50,225 nucleotides of DNA from Acidobacteriaceae bacterium (GCA_027307045.1 DAHUXR010000020.1:1-50225), one strand, 5' to 3'; shown: positions 26,325 through 35,309, counted from the first letter of the stretch. The notes: generated by a model not told the origin, from the sequence alone. Made by a program: numbers and translations.

Positions 26325-27485
26325 CTAAAGCACCGCGGTTTCATGCAGGAGTTCGCCGCGCGCAAAACGTTCAAACGCTAGAACAGAAACATCATCCACT
26401 ACATTCGTTTTTCCCTGCAAAATCAGGTCCGTCAGGATTTTACCCGTGGACGGTGAGTGCATTACGCCGTGACCACTAAACCCATTGGCCAGGAAAAAGC
26501 CGGGAACGGCGGCAACAGGACCAAGAATGCAATGATGATCGGGCGTCATCTCATACAATCCAGCCCAGGCGCGCTTGGGATTAATTGGAAGGTTCTCAAA
26601 GGCAGGCACGCGATCGGCGGCATGCATGAGAATCTTCTCGATAAACGAAGGTTCGAAATCGGTCTTGTATCCAGCCGTTTCCTCCGGATCGTTCCAGGCC
26701 AGCAAGAATCCGCGGCCTTCCGGACGGAAATGGAAGCCCGTGCTCATGTCGATGACCATGGGCGAGGAGTGCGGAAAGTCGGAAAAGGGCTCAGAAGGGA
26801 CAAGCATGCGCCGCAGCGGTTCAACCGGCAGATCGATACCGACGAATTTTGCGATTTGCGCGGCCCATGCGCCAGCGGCGTTGACGACAGTATGCGTTGA
26901 GACCGGTTCGCGCGTCGTCTCTACCCGGAATGTCCCTTGCTGATCTCTGGCGATGGCGGTGACCTCAGTCTTCTTCCACAACGTTGCTCCGTGTTCCAGG
27001 GCGGAGGCCATGAAGCCGTTCATCACGCTGTAAGGATCGACAAAGCCGTCGGTGGAGCAGAAGCTGCCACCGAGAACGTCATCGGACCGGAGTTGCGGCA
27101 GCATCGCGCGAATTTCATCGGCAGATAGCAGGCGGGCGGTCGTTAAGCCGAGCTTCTTTTGCCGTTCGAAGTTGTCCCGAAGGTAGGCGAGATGAGAGTC
27201 TTTCGTCGCCAAAAAAAGATAACCCTGCGGGCGGTAATCAGCAGGATGGCCGACCACTTCTTCAAACCTGGCATAGAAGGGAATTGAGTACAACGACATC
27301 TGAATGTTGACGGGCGTGGAGAACTGGGCGCGCACGCCTCCCATGCTCTTGCCGGTGGAACCCTTGCCCTGCGAGCTTTCACGCTCAATGACCAGCACGC
27401 TCTTGCAGCCCGCATGCGTGAGGTGCCACGCGATACTGGAGCCAACAATCCCGCCGCCAATGATGACTACCTCTGCTGTCTGCAT
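26325..27485 (-). CDS. FAD-dependent amine/amino-acid oxidoreductase (DAO family)
   Basis: A 386-aa flavoprotein of the D-amino-acid oxidase/sarcosine oxidase beta-like family. The FAD-binding dinucleotide motif VVIIGGGIVGSSIAWHL opens the protein, followed by VLVIERESSQGKGSTGKSMGG, where substrate-channel residues sit in the family. The C-terminal FAD motif is GLYEMTPDHHCILGPV with GFFLANGFSGHGVMHSP. It would oxidise an N-methylated or primary amino acid using FAD; the actual substrate is not inferable. Its ATG comes one base after the stop of the VPS10-type gene, so the two are likely translated from one message. Confidence 0.88.
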   Translation of the reverse strand: MQTAEVVIIGGGIVGSSIAWHLTHAGCKSVLVIERESSQGKGSTGKSMGGVRAQFSTPVNIQMSLYSIPFYARFEEVVGHPADYRPQGYLFLATKDSHLAYLRDNFERQKKLGLTTARLLSADEIRAMLPQLRSDDVLGGSFCSTDGFVDPYSVMNGFMASALEHGATLWKKTEVTAIARDQQGTFRVETTREPVSTHTVVNAAGAWAAQIAKFVGIDLPVEPLRRMLVPSEPFSDFPHSSPMVIDMSTGFHFRPEGRGFLLAWNDPEETAGYKTDFEPSFIEKILMHAADRVPAFENLPINPKRAWAGLYEMTPDHHCILGPVAAVPGFFLANGFSGHGVMHSPSTGKILTDLILQGKTNVVDDVSVLAFERFARGELLHETAVL

Positions 27486-27486
27486 G

Positions 27487-30400
27487 CTATCTGGCCTTTA
27501 ACGCCTCCCACCGCTTGAACAGAGTCTGTGCTTGCGCGAGCGCTTTTTCCGCAGCCTGGAATGCCTGGGTTGTGGGAGCCGCGTCCGCGCTGTCTATGTT
27601 GACGATGAGTTGCGACAGATTGCCAATCACTTGAGCGAACGCGGGCTGCTGGTTGGGAGGACTTTGCGGCTCCGCTTCACCTCGCTGGCGGCGTGCGCCA
27701 GCAAGTTTCTTTTCATCATCGCCGCTGATCTTGCCCGCTTGGGCGGCGGCGTGAATGTCCTCTACAGACTGGTTCGCTTGCCGCAACGCCTGAACAAGTT
27801 TCGACTCCAGCAAAAATTGTTTTTCCAAATCTTGAGGCGTTGTTTTGACGCGAGGGTCCATAGTGAGCTTGAATGGCTGCGCGTACGTCTTGCCGTCGAC
27901 AGAGAGCTTTACTTGATAAGAGCCGGGAAGCGCCTGCGGACCAGCAGGTTCTCGCGGCACGTCGCGGCCCGCCACGGTAAACATGCTATATCCGGGCTGG
28001 GCGACAGGAGGAGCGGAGTAGCGAACGTCCCAGATAAAGCGATGCATTCCGGCTGCCGTTGAGAGCGGCCCTTCAGGCTTAAACCAATACATGGGAAACG
28101 CAGGCGGCGTAGGCGGATGGAAGGGCTGGTTCTTGCTGGAATACGACCGCACTACGCTGCCCCTGGCATCCAGTACTTCAAGCTTTACTTCACTCTGCGC
28201 AGGCGACTTCAAGTAATAGTAGAAGATTGCGCCGGGCGGCGGATTCTCGCCTGCGGGCTCTTCCGGTGGCAAAGGGGTATCTCCGTGGGTACTGGAGCGA
28301 ATGCGCATCGCCGTTGAAGGCTGAAAGAGATGTGCTCCCTCTGTTTTAATTTCGTCCGTTAGCTGCCGCAGGGGCGCGATGTCGTCAAGGATCCAAAACG
28401 CCCGGCCATGAGTCGCGCTGACGAGGTCATTGTCTTTGATGACGAGATCATGCACAGAAGAAACCGGCAAATTGAGTTGAAGCGGCTGCCAGGAATTGCC
28501 ATCGTTAATGGAGAAGTAAACACCGAGCTCCGTCCCGGCAAAGAGCAGTCCTTTTTTCACGAGATCCTCGCGGACAGAGCGCACATAAGCGCCATCGGCA
28601 ATGCCGTTGTTGATTCGCGTCCAGCTCTTTCCGAAATCACGCGTGCGATAGATATACGGGCCAATGTCATTCAGACGGTGACGATCGACCGCGGCATAAG
28701 CCGTGCCTGCGTTGAAGTGAGAAGCTTCAATAATGCTGATCTTGCTCCAATCAGAGAGCCCTGACGGAGTGACGTTGTTCCAGGTCTTACCGCCATCGCG
28801 AGTGAGCTGAATCAATCCGCTGTCTGTGCCGGCCCAGATCTGTCCGGCATTTACCGGCGAAGGCGCGATCGTGTAAACCACGCCGTGACCGCGTGCCTTG
28901 GCATTCTCAACCGTAAGCGGCCCTTCCTGCGATGCTTTTGAATCGGTGCCAGTAAGGTCTGGACTGATCTTCTCCCAGCTATTGCCTCGGTCAGTGCTGC
29001 GCAGCACGTACTGTGAGCCGAAATAAAGAGTGTGCGGATCCTGCGGAGAAAATACTACGGGCGAGGTCCAGGTATAACGATGCTCGGGATGAGCTTCGCC
29101 GAAGTTGCGGATAGCATCCGGCGCGATAACCTGGGCCTGACCAGTGCGACGGTCATAACGGAAGAGCTCTCCGTAAGTCCCGCCACCATAGATGATGTTG
29201 GAATCGGAAGGATCAGGCGCGATATAGCCGCTCTCGCCAGCGCCGGCAGGGTGCCAATCGCGGAACGTGATAGCGCCGTCATTGCTGCGGCTGAGAATAA
29301 AGACGCTGCCGCTATCCTGCTGTGCGCCGTAAACGTGGTAAGGGAAGTCATTATCAACAGCCACATGATAGAACTGCGCCGTCGGCTGGTTATACCAACT
29401 GCTCCACGTGTGGCCTGCGTCCACGCTGACACCCGCGCCCTGGTCACTGCCAAAAATCATCCGCTGCGGATTGCCGGGATCAATCCACATAGCGTGATAG
29501 TCATCGCCGCCGGGCGCCCCCTTAATGGCGACGAAAGTTTTTCCCGCGTCGGTGGAGCGATAGATGGAGACATTCGGAAGGTAAACCGTGTCGGGATTTT
29601 TGGGATCGACATACACCTCGCCGAAATACCAGAGCCGCCCGCGAATGCGCTGATCAGTGCCGGTGCGCGTCCAGGTCTGCCCACCGTCGTCTGACTTGAA
29701 AAGGCCGCCTTCTTTGGTGTCGATCAACGCATAAATGCGTTGGCCGTGGGTGCCGCGAGCCACCGCCAAGCCGACGCGCCCCCAATCGCCTTCAGGCAAT
29801 CCGCCGCCGCTCACAGGATTCCATGTTGCTCCGCCATCGATCGATTTGTAGATTGCGCCGTTGGTTGTGACTGGAGGATAGGCGCTCCATGGCGGACGCT
29901 GGTCATGCAGCAGAGCGGCCCACATCGTTTGTGGATTGTCGGGGTCAAACGTGACGTCAATAGCGCCGGTATTTTCGTCTTTAAAGAGGACCTTCTGCCA
30001 TGTCAATCCGCCATCGGTTGAGCGGAAAAGGCCGCGTTCTGCGCTGGGCCCATATGCACTACCCATGGCTGCGACAACAACGATATCAGGATTGCGTGGA
30101 TCAATGATAATGCGGCTAATATGCTGCGACGCCGTGAGGCCAATGTTCTTCCACGTGCCGCCACCGTCAGTGGATTTATAAACGCCATTGCCATAAGTAA
30201 GGTCAGAGCGGAAATCGGATTCGCCGGTGCCGACATATATGACATCGGGACTCGAAGGCACCACGGCCAGAGCGCCTATCGAAGAGATGGGCTGGCCGTC
30301 AAAGATCGGCTCCCAGGTGACGCCCCCGTTTTCTGTCTTCCACACACCGCCGCCCACGCCGCCAAAGTAATAGACGTTTGGCTGGCCTTCAACCCCGCTC

Positions 30401-30558
30401 ACAGCGATGGCGCGGCCGCCACGGTGCGGCCCGATCATCCGCCAGCGCAGGCCGCTGTACAGGTTGGGATCGAGTTGCTGGGAGAAAGCAAGGCCGGAGA
30501 AAAGAACGAGAAGCGCGCAAAGTGGGACGAAACGCATGAGAGAAGAAAAAATTCGCAT
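27487..30558 (-). CDS. Secreted VPS10/sortilin-like Asp-box repeat protein
   Basis: A protein of about 1023 aa from the ATG at 30558 (MRIFSSLMRFVPLC), whose signal peptide ends LAFSQ. Earlier and later ATGs exist and none has a clear ribosome binding site; a TATACA box at about 30571-30576 suggests a short leader. The body has at least ten Asp-box motifs of the form S-x-D-G-G-x-T-W (STDGGGTWKNIG, STDGGLTWQKV, SIDGGATWNPV, SDDGGQTWTR, SVDAGHTWSS, STDRGNSWEK, TRDGGKTWNNV), building one or two ten-bladed propellers as in sortilin/VPS10 and BNR proteins. The C-terminal third carries an immunoglobulin-like region. This family is abundant in Acidobacteriota and often annotated as glycosyl hydrolase, without proven activity. 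Confidence 0.88.
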   Translation of the reverse strand: MRIFSSLMRFVPLCALLVLFSGLAFSQQLDPNLYSGLRWRMIGPHRGGRAIAVSGVEGQPNVYYFGGVGGGVWKTENGGVTWEPIFDGQPISSIGALAVVPSSPDVIYVGTGESDFRSDLTYGNGVYKSTDGGGTWKNIGLTASQHISRIIIDPRNPDIVVVAAMGSAYGPSAERGLFRSTDGGLTWQKVLFKDENTGAIDVTFDPDNPQTMWAALLHDQRPPWSAYPPVTTNGAIYKSIDGGATWNPVSGGGLPEGDWGRVGLAVARGTHGQRIYALIDTKEGGLFKSDDGGQTWTRTGTDQRIRGRLWYFGEVYVDPKNPDTVYLPNVSIYRSTDAGKTFVAIKGAPGGDDYHAMWIDPGNPQRMIFGSDQGAGVSVDAGHTWSSWYNQPTAQFYHVAVDNDFPYHVYGAQQDSGSVFILSRSNDGAITFRDWHPAGAGESGYIAPDPSDSNIIYGGGTYGELFRYDRRTGQAQVIAPDAIRNFGEAHPEHRYTWTSPVVFSPQDPHTLYFGSQYVLRSTDRGNSWEKISPDLTGTDSKASQEGPLTVENAKARGHGVVYTIAPSPVNAGQIWAGTDSGLIQLTRDGGKTWNNVTPSGLSDWSKISIIEASHFNAGTAYAAVDRHRLNDIGPYIYRTRDFGKSWTRINNGIADGAYVRSVREDLVKKGLLFAGTELGVYFSINDGNSWQPLQLNLPVSSVHDLVIKDNDLVSATHGRAFWILDDIAPLRQLTDEIKTEGAHLFQPSTAMRIRSSTHGDTPLPPEEPAGENPPPGAIFYYYLKSPAQSEVKLEVLDARGSVVRSYSSKNQPFHPPTPPAFPMYWFKPEGPLSTAAGMHRFIWDVRYSAPPVAQPGYSMFTVAGRDVPREPAGPQALPGSYQVKLSVDGKTYAQPFKLTMDPRVKTTPQDLEKQFLLESKLVQALRQANQSVEDIHAAAQAGKISGDDEKKLAGARRQRGEAEPQSPPNQQPAFAQVIGNLSQLIVNIDSADAAPTTQAFQAAEKALAQAQTLFKRWEALKAR

Positions 30559-30776
30559 AAGCAGAAGCATTGTATAGAAACTTTTGAAATCCTGAGCGAA
30601 GCGGGCTCCCAGTGCTACAAGAAGAAGTGTTTGAATTAGCAGCGGAAGGAGATACGAACAGATTGAGAGGGAACAGCTATCCCTTGCCCGCAAAGCACGC
30701 CGGTTCGGAATTTAAGAAAAAGCTCTGTTCTGGTAAATTCATTGGTACTCCATCCTGCAACTTCAAAAAGGGTCCT

Positions 30777-31814
30777 ATGAAAATCAGGGAAATCCGTGTG
30801 CCCGGATATGAGCGCGTGCTAGTGGGCTCAGACGAAGCAGCAGGTTATCAGGGCATTATTGCGGTTCATTCCACAGCTCTGGGTCCGGCTGTTGGCGGCA
30901 CGCGCTACTGGACTTATAAGACAGAAGACGAAGCGATGACCGACGTGCTGCGTCTGGCACGGGGAATGACGTATAAGAATGCGCTTGCGGGATTGCCATT
31001 TGGCGGCGGGAAGTCCATCATCCTGCGCGATGGCAAAGCTGCCGACCGGGAACAGCTCTTCCGTGCGCATGGCCGGATGGTGAACAGCCTGGCGGGAAAA
31101 TATTTTACAGCGGAGGACGTTGGCACCAGCCCGGCGGACATGGAATTCATCCTGAAGGAAACCGAGTACGTAGGCGGGTTGCAGGGACGCTCCGGCGATC
31201 CGTCTCCCCACACGGCGCGCGGCGTCTTTCGCGCGATGCAGGCCGCGGCAAAGCACAAATGGGCAAGCGACGATCTGGCGGGAAAGACCGTCGCCATTCA
31301 GGGGTGTGGACACGTTGGGTATTTCCTGGCCGGCGAACTGACGCGTGTGGGAGCAAGGTTGGTCATTACTGATGTCGACGCGGCCAAGGTAAAGCGAGTG
31401 GTGGACGATCACGGCGCAACTGCCGTCAGGCCGGAAGAAATTTACTCAGTCGACGCCGATATCTTTGCGCCGTGTGCTTTGGGCGGCGTGCTGCATGACC
31501 AGACCATCCCTAAGTTAAAAGCGTCATTGGTGGCAGGCGCGGCCAACAATCAATTGCTGGAGCCTCGCCATGGCGATCTGCTGGAGCAACGCGGTATTGT
31601 TTATGCTCCCGATTACGCAGCGAATGCCGGTGGGGTGATCAATGGCTGCTGCCGGGAAATGCTGGGCTGGGACATCGAGAAAACTCTGGCCAAGACTGAT
31701 GCGATTTATGACACATTGCTGCGGATCTTTGCCATGGCCGAGCGAGAGAAAATTCCAACCTGCCAGGCGGCAGACAAGCTGGCAGAAGAGCGGTGGCAAG
31801 CGGCGCGAACCTAG
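30777..31814 (+). CDS. Leucine dehydrogenase-type Glu/Leu/Phe/Val dehydrogenase
   Basis: A 345-aa amino-acid dehydrogenase, NAD-dependent, oxidatively deaminating branched-chain amino acids. The ATG at 30777 follows an AAAAAGGG site. The N-terminal catalytic domain has Lys67 in GMTYKNALAGLP and Lys79 in PFGGGKSII, matching the two active-site lysines of leucine dehydrogenase. The glycine-rich NAD motif is VAIQGCGHVGYFLAGEL, followed by the acidic residue in ITDVD. FTAEDVGTSPADMEF is also a family signature. Length is slightly short of the usual ~364 aa. Its stop overlaps the stop of the convergent DUF4442 gene by 4 bp. Confidence 0.9.
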   Translation: MKIREIRVPGYERVLVGSDEAAGYQGIIAVHSTALGPAVGGTRYWTYKTEDEAMTDVLRLARGMTYKNALAGLPFGGGKSIILRDGKAADREQLFRAHGRMVNSLAGKYFTAEDVGTSPADMEFILKETEYVGGLQGRSGDPSPHTARGVFRAMQAAAKHKWASDDLAGKTVAIQGCGHVGYFLAGELTRVGARLVITDVDAAKVKRVVDDHGATAVRPEEIYSVDADIFAPCALGGVLHDQTIPKLKASLVAGAANNQLLEPRHGDLLEQRGIVYAPDYAANAGGVINGCCREMLGWDIEKTLAKTDAIYDTLLRIFAMAEREKIPTCQAADKLAEERWQAART

Positions 31815-32311
31815 CTTTTTGTTTCTTTGGTTTTCTTCTTTACGTAGAGCAGCTTGTCGACCTCAGCTACCACAGCGCCTTCCGCATCTTTCACCAGCAC
31901 CTGAAATTGCGGTTCAACTTTGGGCTGGACTTCGGCGGCGGCACGGATCTCGGCAATCTTTTCTTCAGTCAGGTCGAATGTCGCTTTCATCACGCCCTTG
32001 CCGGGCTTCTTGAAGCGGATTGTCGCGGCCTTGTCCCACACGATGTAGTCTGGCCCGAGGATATTGATCAGCATGAGCATGTAGAAGGGGTCGCACATGG
32101 AATAGAGCGATCCGCCAAAATGCGTGCCGACATAGTTGCGATTATAGAAACGCAACGGCATCTCGACCTCTACCTGACGGAAGTCGGGCGAGATGTGGGT
32201 CACGCGCACGGCGGCGCCCAGGTACGGTGGATAGAGATTGACCCATCGCTTGAGCTTACGGGCAGCGGCTGCGGAGTTGCCGGCGTTGTTAGTCGTCAAT
32301 GGATCCTCCAA
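31811..32311 (-). CDS. DUF4442 hotdog-fold protein
   Basis: A 166-aa soluble protein of the YiiD-C/DUF4442 thioesterase-like hotdog superfamily. The recognisable core is PPYLGAAVRVTHISPDFRQVEVEMPL, then RNYVGTHFGGSLYSMCDPFYMLML (quoted in pieces), the conserved GTHFGG block of the family, and a final strand with basic residues. The predicted activity on acyl-CoA or acyl-carrier thioesters is a family-level guess. Convergent with the leucine dehydrogenase gene; the stop codons overlap. Confidence 0.8.
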   Translation of the reverse strand: MEDPLTTNNAGNSAAAARKLKRWVNLYPPYLGAAVRVTHISPDFRQVEVEMPLRFYNRNYVGTHFGGSLYSMCDPFYMLMLINILGPDYIVWDKAATIRFKKPGKGVMKATFDLTEEKIAEIRAAAEVQPKVEPQFQVLVKDAEGAVVAEVDKLLYVKKKTKETKS

Positions 32312-32434
32312 AAAACTTAAGCCACAAAGGACACGAAGGACCGCAAGGTGGTTCCTTCATGTAGCTTGTCGCGCAGCGTTTCCAAAACAAAACAGGGTGC
32401 GCTTTTCGCGCACCCCTGTCATACAGTTTTTCCG
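32312..32434. repeat. Dispersed-repeat-like text in intergenic gap
   Basis: GCCACAAAGGACACGAAGG (32320-32338) resembles 'gccacagaggacacagagg'-type intergenic sequences widespread in Acidobacteriota and related phyla. The rest of the gap holds a terminator. Confidence 0.35.
32384..32419 (-). terminator. Intrinsic terminator of the cupin gene
   Basis: An 11-bp stem with one bulge (ACAGGGTGCGC at 32392-32402 with GCGCACCCCTGT at 32408-32419) has a 5-nt loop and reads TTTTGTTTTGG on the reverse strand after the stem. It lies 16 nt after the cupin stop. Confidence 0.7.
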
Positions 32435-32980
32435 TTATTTCTTGGCGGGCGCTTTCTTCGCGGCTGTCGCACCTTTCTTCACGGAGCTGGCCTGCCCGTG
32501 GGTCGGATCATCCGACGGGTTGACGTAGACTAGCTTGAAGGGGCCAGTGGAATTGACCTGCACCACGCTTTCACCTTTGGCCATGGCGTAATGGTTGTGG
32601 TGCAGCGGGACGACGGCAACGGACCCGGCGGGCAACGTGAGCATGGAACTTTCATCGAACTTGTCGCCCATGCCGACGTGGAATTCGCCGGAGATCACGG
32701 TCACGTTCTCCGCTGTGGGATGCCAGTGGGGCATTACCCTGTAACCATCGGGGAACTTAAGACGAACGATGAATGGGCCGGGCTTGGTGGGATCGCCTGC
32801 AAGCACGGCAAATTGAGCACCGGCAGGAAAGATTGCAGGCGCGGGGCCCCACTGAATCTTGTCTGGTGTGACAACGACCGGAGCCGGGCCAGCCGGTTTG
32901 GTAGCAGCTTTCTTCGGGGCGGCTGTCTGCGCCAGAGAAATCACGGGGAGCAGAAGCAGGACCGCCAGAAATTTACGCAT
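32435..32980 (-). CDS. Secreted cupin-domain protein
   Basis: A 181-aa exported protein. The signal peptide MRKFLAVLLLLPVISLAQ is followed by a Lys/Ala/Pro-rich linker. The cupin barrel has its first metal motif in YRVMPHWHPTAENVTVISGEFHVG (histidines before and after a tryptophan) and a second in AVVPLHHNHYAMAKG. The C-terminal tail is Lys/Ala-rich. Single-domain cupins bind a metal and range from isomerases to dioxygenases or structural proteins; the substrate is unknown. Divergent from the RidA gene, with an intrinsic terminator just downstream. Confidence 0.8.
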   Translation of the reverse strand: MRKFLAVLLLLPVISLAQTAAPKKAATKPAGPAPVVVTPDKIQWGPAPAIFPAGAQFAVLAGDPTKPGPFIVRLKFPDGYRVMPHWHPTAENVTVISGEFHVGMGDKFDESSMLTLPAGSVAVVPLHHNHYAMAKGESVVQVNSTGPFKLVYVNPSDDPTHGQASSVKKGATAAKKAPAKK

Positions 32981-33119
32981 GTATCCTCCAAAAGGCAGAA
33001 TTGGTGCTAACTGGATTCAGATTTTACTCTGTGGGAACGAGTACGGTAAGAAAAATGAATTGTGCCGGCCAGACCGGGCATCTGTTGCAGTTGCAGGCCA
33101 CTTAACTACCGGAGGAACC

Positions 33120-33506
33120 ATGGCGGCACCAGGGAAACGCATTCGATCTGAGCGCACCACGCGCAACAATCTGCCATTTAGTGACGCAGTCTGGCAAGGC
33201 AATACACTCTATCTCTGCGGACACATCGGACTCGATCCAAACACCAGCCAGCCGCCTGCCACGGCCGACCAAGAAGCGCGGCTGGTAATGGACGGCGTGA
33301 AGAGGACGCTGGAATCCGCTGGCTTGACCATGGACGATCTTCTCTCTGTCCAGATCTTTTGCTCCGATGTTTCGCTTTTTGAAGCCTTCAACGTCGTTTA
33401 TCGGACCTACTTCAAGGGCGAATTCCCCGCACGGGCGTTTCTGGGTTCGGGCAAGCTGCTGTTTGACGCGCGGTTTGAAGTGCAGGGAATCGCCGGGAAG
33501 CCGTAA
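33120..33506 (+). CDS. RidA/YjgF-family protein
   Basis: A 128-aa protein of the RidA superfamily, whose archetype deaminates reactive enamine/imine intermediates from amino-acid metabolism. GGAGG at 33111-33115 decides the ATG at 33120 over the longer open frame upstream. NNLPFSDAVWQGNTLYLCGHIG is the typical opening, and FPARAFLGSGKLL keeps the family arginine. The final strand reads RFEVQGIAG, with glutamine where the classic RidA motif has its second glutamate, so this may be a Rid subfamily without the canonical deaminase activity. Confidence 0.88.
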   Translation: MAAPGKRIRSERTTRNNLPFSDAVWQGNTLYLCGHIGLDPNTSQPPATADQEARLVMDGVKRTLESAGLTMDDLLSVQIFCSDVSLFEAFNVVYRTYFKGEFPARAFLGSGKLLFDARFEVQGIAGKP

Positions 33507-33520
33507 GACGATTGCCCTCT

Positions 33521-33670
33521 TTATTCCGCCGTCGTGGGGTCAATCATGGTGTTGATTTCTGAAACCTTATTGGCCGGGAAGCCGCCCTGGCTCGCGTGCT
33601 CACGCACCATCTTTTCATTGGGCGCGATGTAAACGCCTCTGCAGGCTTCAGGTTTCCCGCGCCGGGGATT
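33521..33670 (-). pseudogene. Truncated DUF4242 (nickel-binding-like) gene remnant
   Basis: The reverse strand encodes CRGVYIAPNEKMVREHASQG and then GFPANKVSEINTMIDPTTAE before a TAA at 33521. This matches the C-terminal half of small DUF4242 proteins (a group that includes a nickel-binding Streptomyces protein), in which 'VREHA..GFPA..V.E' and a final 'IDPTTAE' are typical. Upstream in frame is a stop at 33671 and no start codon, so the N-terminal half is gone. The fragment sits directly downstream of, and overlaps, the 3' end of the HAD hydrolase gene in another frame. Confidence 0.65.
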
Positions 33671-34340
33671 TCACGTCTTTTGCGAAAAAGGCATCGCGGC
33701 CGTACTTCATCAGCTCGCCGATCCGTTCCAGCGTGATATCTGCCTGCGGATACGCCGCAAGAATTTCAGGATCAAGCGCGTAATGCCCCTGCCTGGGGAA
33801 AACGGTTGTGACTTTGCTGCCCCAGATTTTTTTCACTTCGGCCAGAATGCGGATCTTGTCGTCGATCAACACGTAATGATCGGCAGGGAAGCGGCGTTCC
33901 ACGTCGTCCAATTCTTTTTCCTTGTGAATATAGATCAGGACATTGCCATTTACCGCCTCATAAATTCCAGAGCGCTCAACCTTGCGCGGCTGGAAAACAA
34001 CGTCGCCATCAGAAAGAATTGCCGCAGTGCCCCATTGCTTCACATGCTCGATTGCGTCGAGCGAATCAGGATAAAGCCGCGTGGCAAATGGATAGTTGAT
34101 AAGAAAGTGTGAAACCGTGAGCAGGCTGGGATCGCGCGGATACTCCAGACGATAGCGCTGCAGCGCGCCAAGATAATCCGCATAGCCAAGTTCGGTGCGG
34201 ATTTGTTCAAAAAAGTCCCAGTAGCGCTGTTGGCGTTCGGGGCCAACCTGCTGCTCCAGATGGCGTTTAAGATCGGTAGTAACGTGATCGTTATCAAGCA
34301 GCGTGTTGTCAACGTCAAAGAGGAAAACGAGATTGGCCAT
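33648..34340 (-). CDS. HAD-superfamily hydrolase
   Basis: A 230-aa haloacid-dehalogenase-like phosphatase. The catalytic Asp9 and Asp11 lie in FLFDVDNTLLDND; motif II is AAILSDGD, and motif III is HYVLIDDKIRI with the metal-binding aspartates. An alpha-helical cap (about 20-100) marks a C1-type cap. I chose ATG at 34340 (MANLVFLF) because the HAD motif is normally near the N-terminus; the open frame continues to 34424 without family likeness. The substrate is unknown. Its 3' end overlaps the frame of a DUF4242 remnant. Confidence 0.82.
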   Translation of the reverse strand: MANLVFLFDVDNTLLDNDHVTTDLKRHLEQQVGPERQQRYWDFFEQIRTELGYADYLGALQRYRLEYPRDPSLLTVSHFLINYPFATRLYPDSLDAIEHVKQWGTAAILSDGDVVFQPRKVERSGIYEAVNGNVLIYIHKEKELDDVERRFPADHYVLIDDKIRILAEVKKIWGSKVTTVFPRQGHYALDPEILAAYPQADITLERIGELMKYGRDAFFAKDVKSPARET

Positions 34341-34441
34341 GGCGATCCGAAAATCTATATTAACCGTACAAGCGAAAATAAAAAGCGATGGGCTGCCCAA
34401 AACCAGCAGCCCATTCCGATGCACAGAAAGCTCTTAAAAGG

Positions 34442-34904
34442 CTAGGCTGAAGCAGCGCGAGCCTGGACAGCAGGTTGGAAAGCGGCCTTTACTTCAGGCT
34501 TGAGCAGGTACCAGATGACGAAGGCGTCTACCGCGACCCAGAACAGGCTTCCATACAACGGCAAACAAGTTGAAATGGGCCAAAGAGCCAAGCAATCCAA
34601 GCAACTGCATGGCGGCACTGATTGCGAACAGAACGATGCTGACAATGCGCGCCCATCCTTTGAGTTTCCACATGCCAAATCCCACTAAAGCGCTGACTCC
34701 ACCAATGATGATGATAAACACCCCGGCCACGGCCCCAAGTCCAGCGAGAATACCGGCAGCACCTGCACTGCCCTGGCCCTGCTGACTGAGCATCGTGGCT
34801 ATAAAACCGCCTCCCAGAATCATGCCGATTCCACCCAGGAGACAAAAGGCGGCCACGATAAAGTTGAAAATCGCAAGAATCGTAACGCCCACAGGTCTAC
34901 CCAT
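34442..34904 (-). pseudogene. Frameshifted four-helix membrane protein
   Basis: The gene starts at an ATG at 34904 (MGRPVGVTILAIFNF), placed about 6 nt after a GAGGAGGA site; the ATG at 34910 touches that site. Helices include TILAIFNFIVAAFCLLGG, GAVAGVFIIIIGGVSALVGF and IVSIVLFAISAAMQLLGLL. After HFNLFAVV the frame turns into WKPVLGRGRR, but one base over the expected ending appears: YGSLFWVAVDAFVIWYLLKPEVKAAF, stopping at 34442. The 'WYLLKPEVKAAF' close is what I would expect for this membrane family. So one indel near 34550-34565 breaks the gene. Loss of function or a sequencing error are both possible. Confidence 0.75.
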
Positions 34905-35250
34905 ACGCATTCCTCCTCTAAAAGTTGCTTTGCTGCCGCGTATTCTACTCATGCCTTGCCGTAATCCAGCATGGATTTTTTTTCGATCTTGGTGATTCGC
35001 GTCTGTTCGGGCAAATTCGCGGCTAGATTTCTTGCCCGTTTTCTCCGATGTCGGCGATAGCGCGGGCGATCTCGGCGATCTATTGGCAATTCTCAATTCT
35101 GGCATTTTTTCCTGATCCGCGACTATCCGCGTTGTTCCGCGGTAAGGTTTTGCCTTTTTTGGCAATCGTTTTACGGCCCTCTGCCTGCGTCCTTCAGCCA
35201 CAGACCCCACCCCCCTAGACGTGTTGTTGAAAACAAAGGCCCAGGTGCCA

Positions 35251-35309
35251 TTCGACCGAGCGGTGACCGAGCGGTCGAAGCCCTCTTTTTGCGTTTTTCA
35301 GCGGTCGAA
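35251..35309. repeat. Compound direct and inverted repeat
   Basis: Two tandem 11-mers GACCGAGCGGT (35254-35264, 35265-35275) are bracketed by the inverted repeat TTCGACCG/CGGTCGAA (35251-35258, 35272-35279). A further AGCGGTCGAA lies at 35300-35309 after a T-rich spacer. It could be a regulator site or a recombination relic. Confidence 0.5.

Noticed and set aside
26219-26479. Forward frame between secreted gene and the FAD oxidoreductase
   Set aside because: It covers repeat-like text and overlaps the 3' end of a clear gene; no domain seen.
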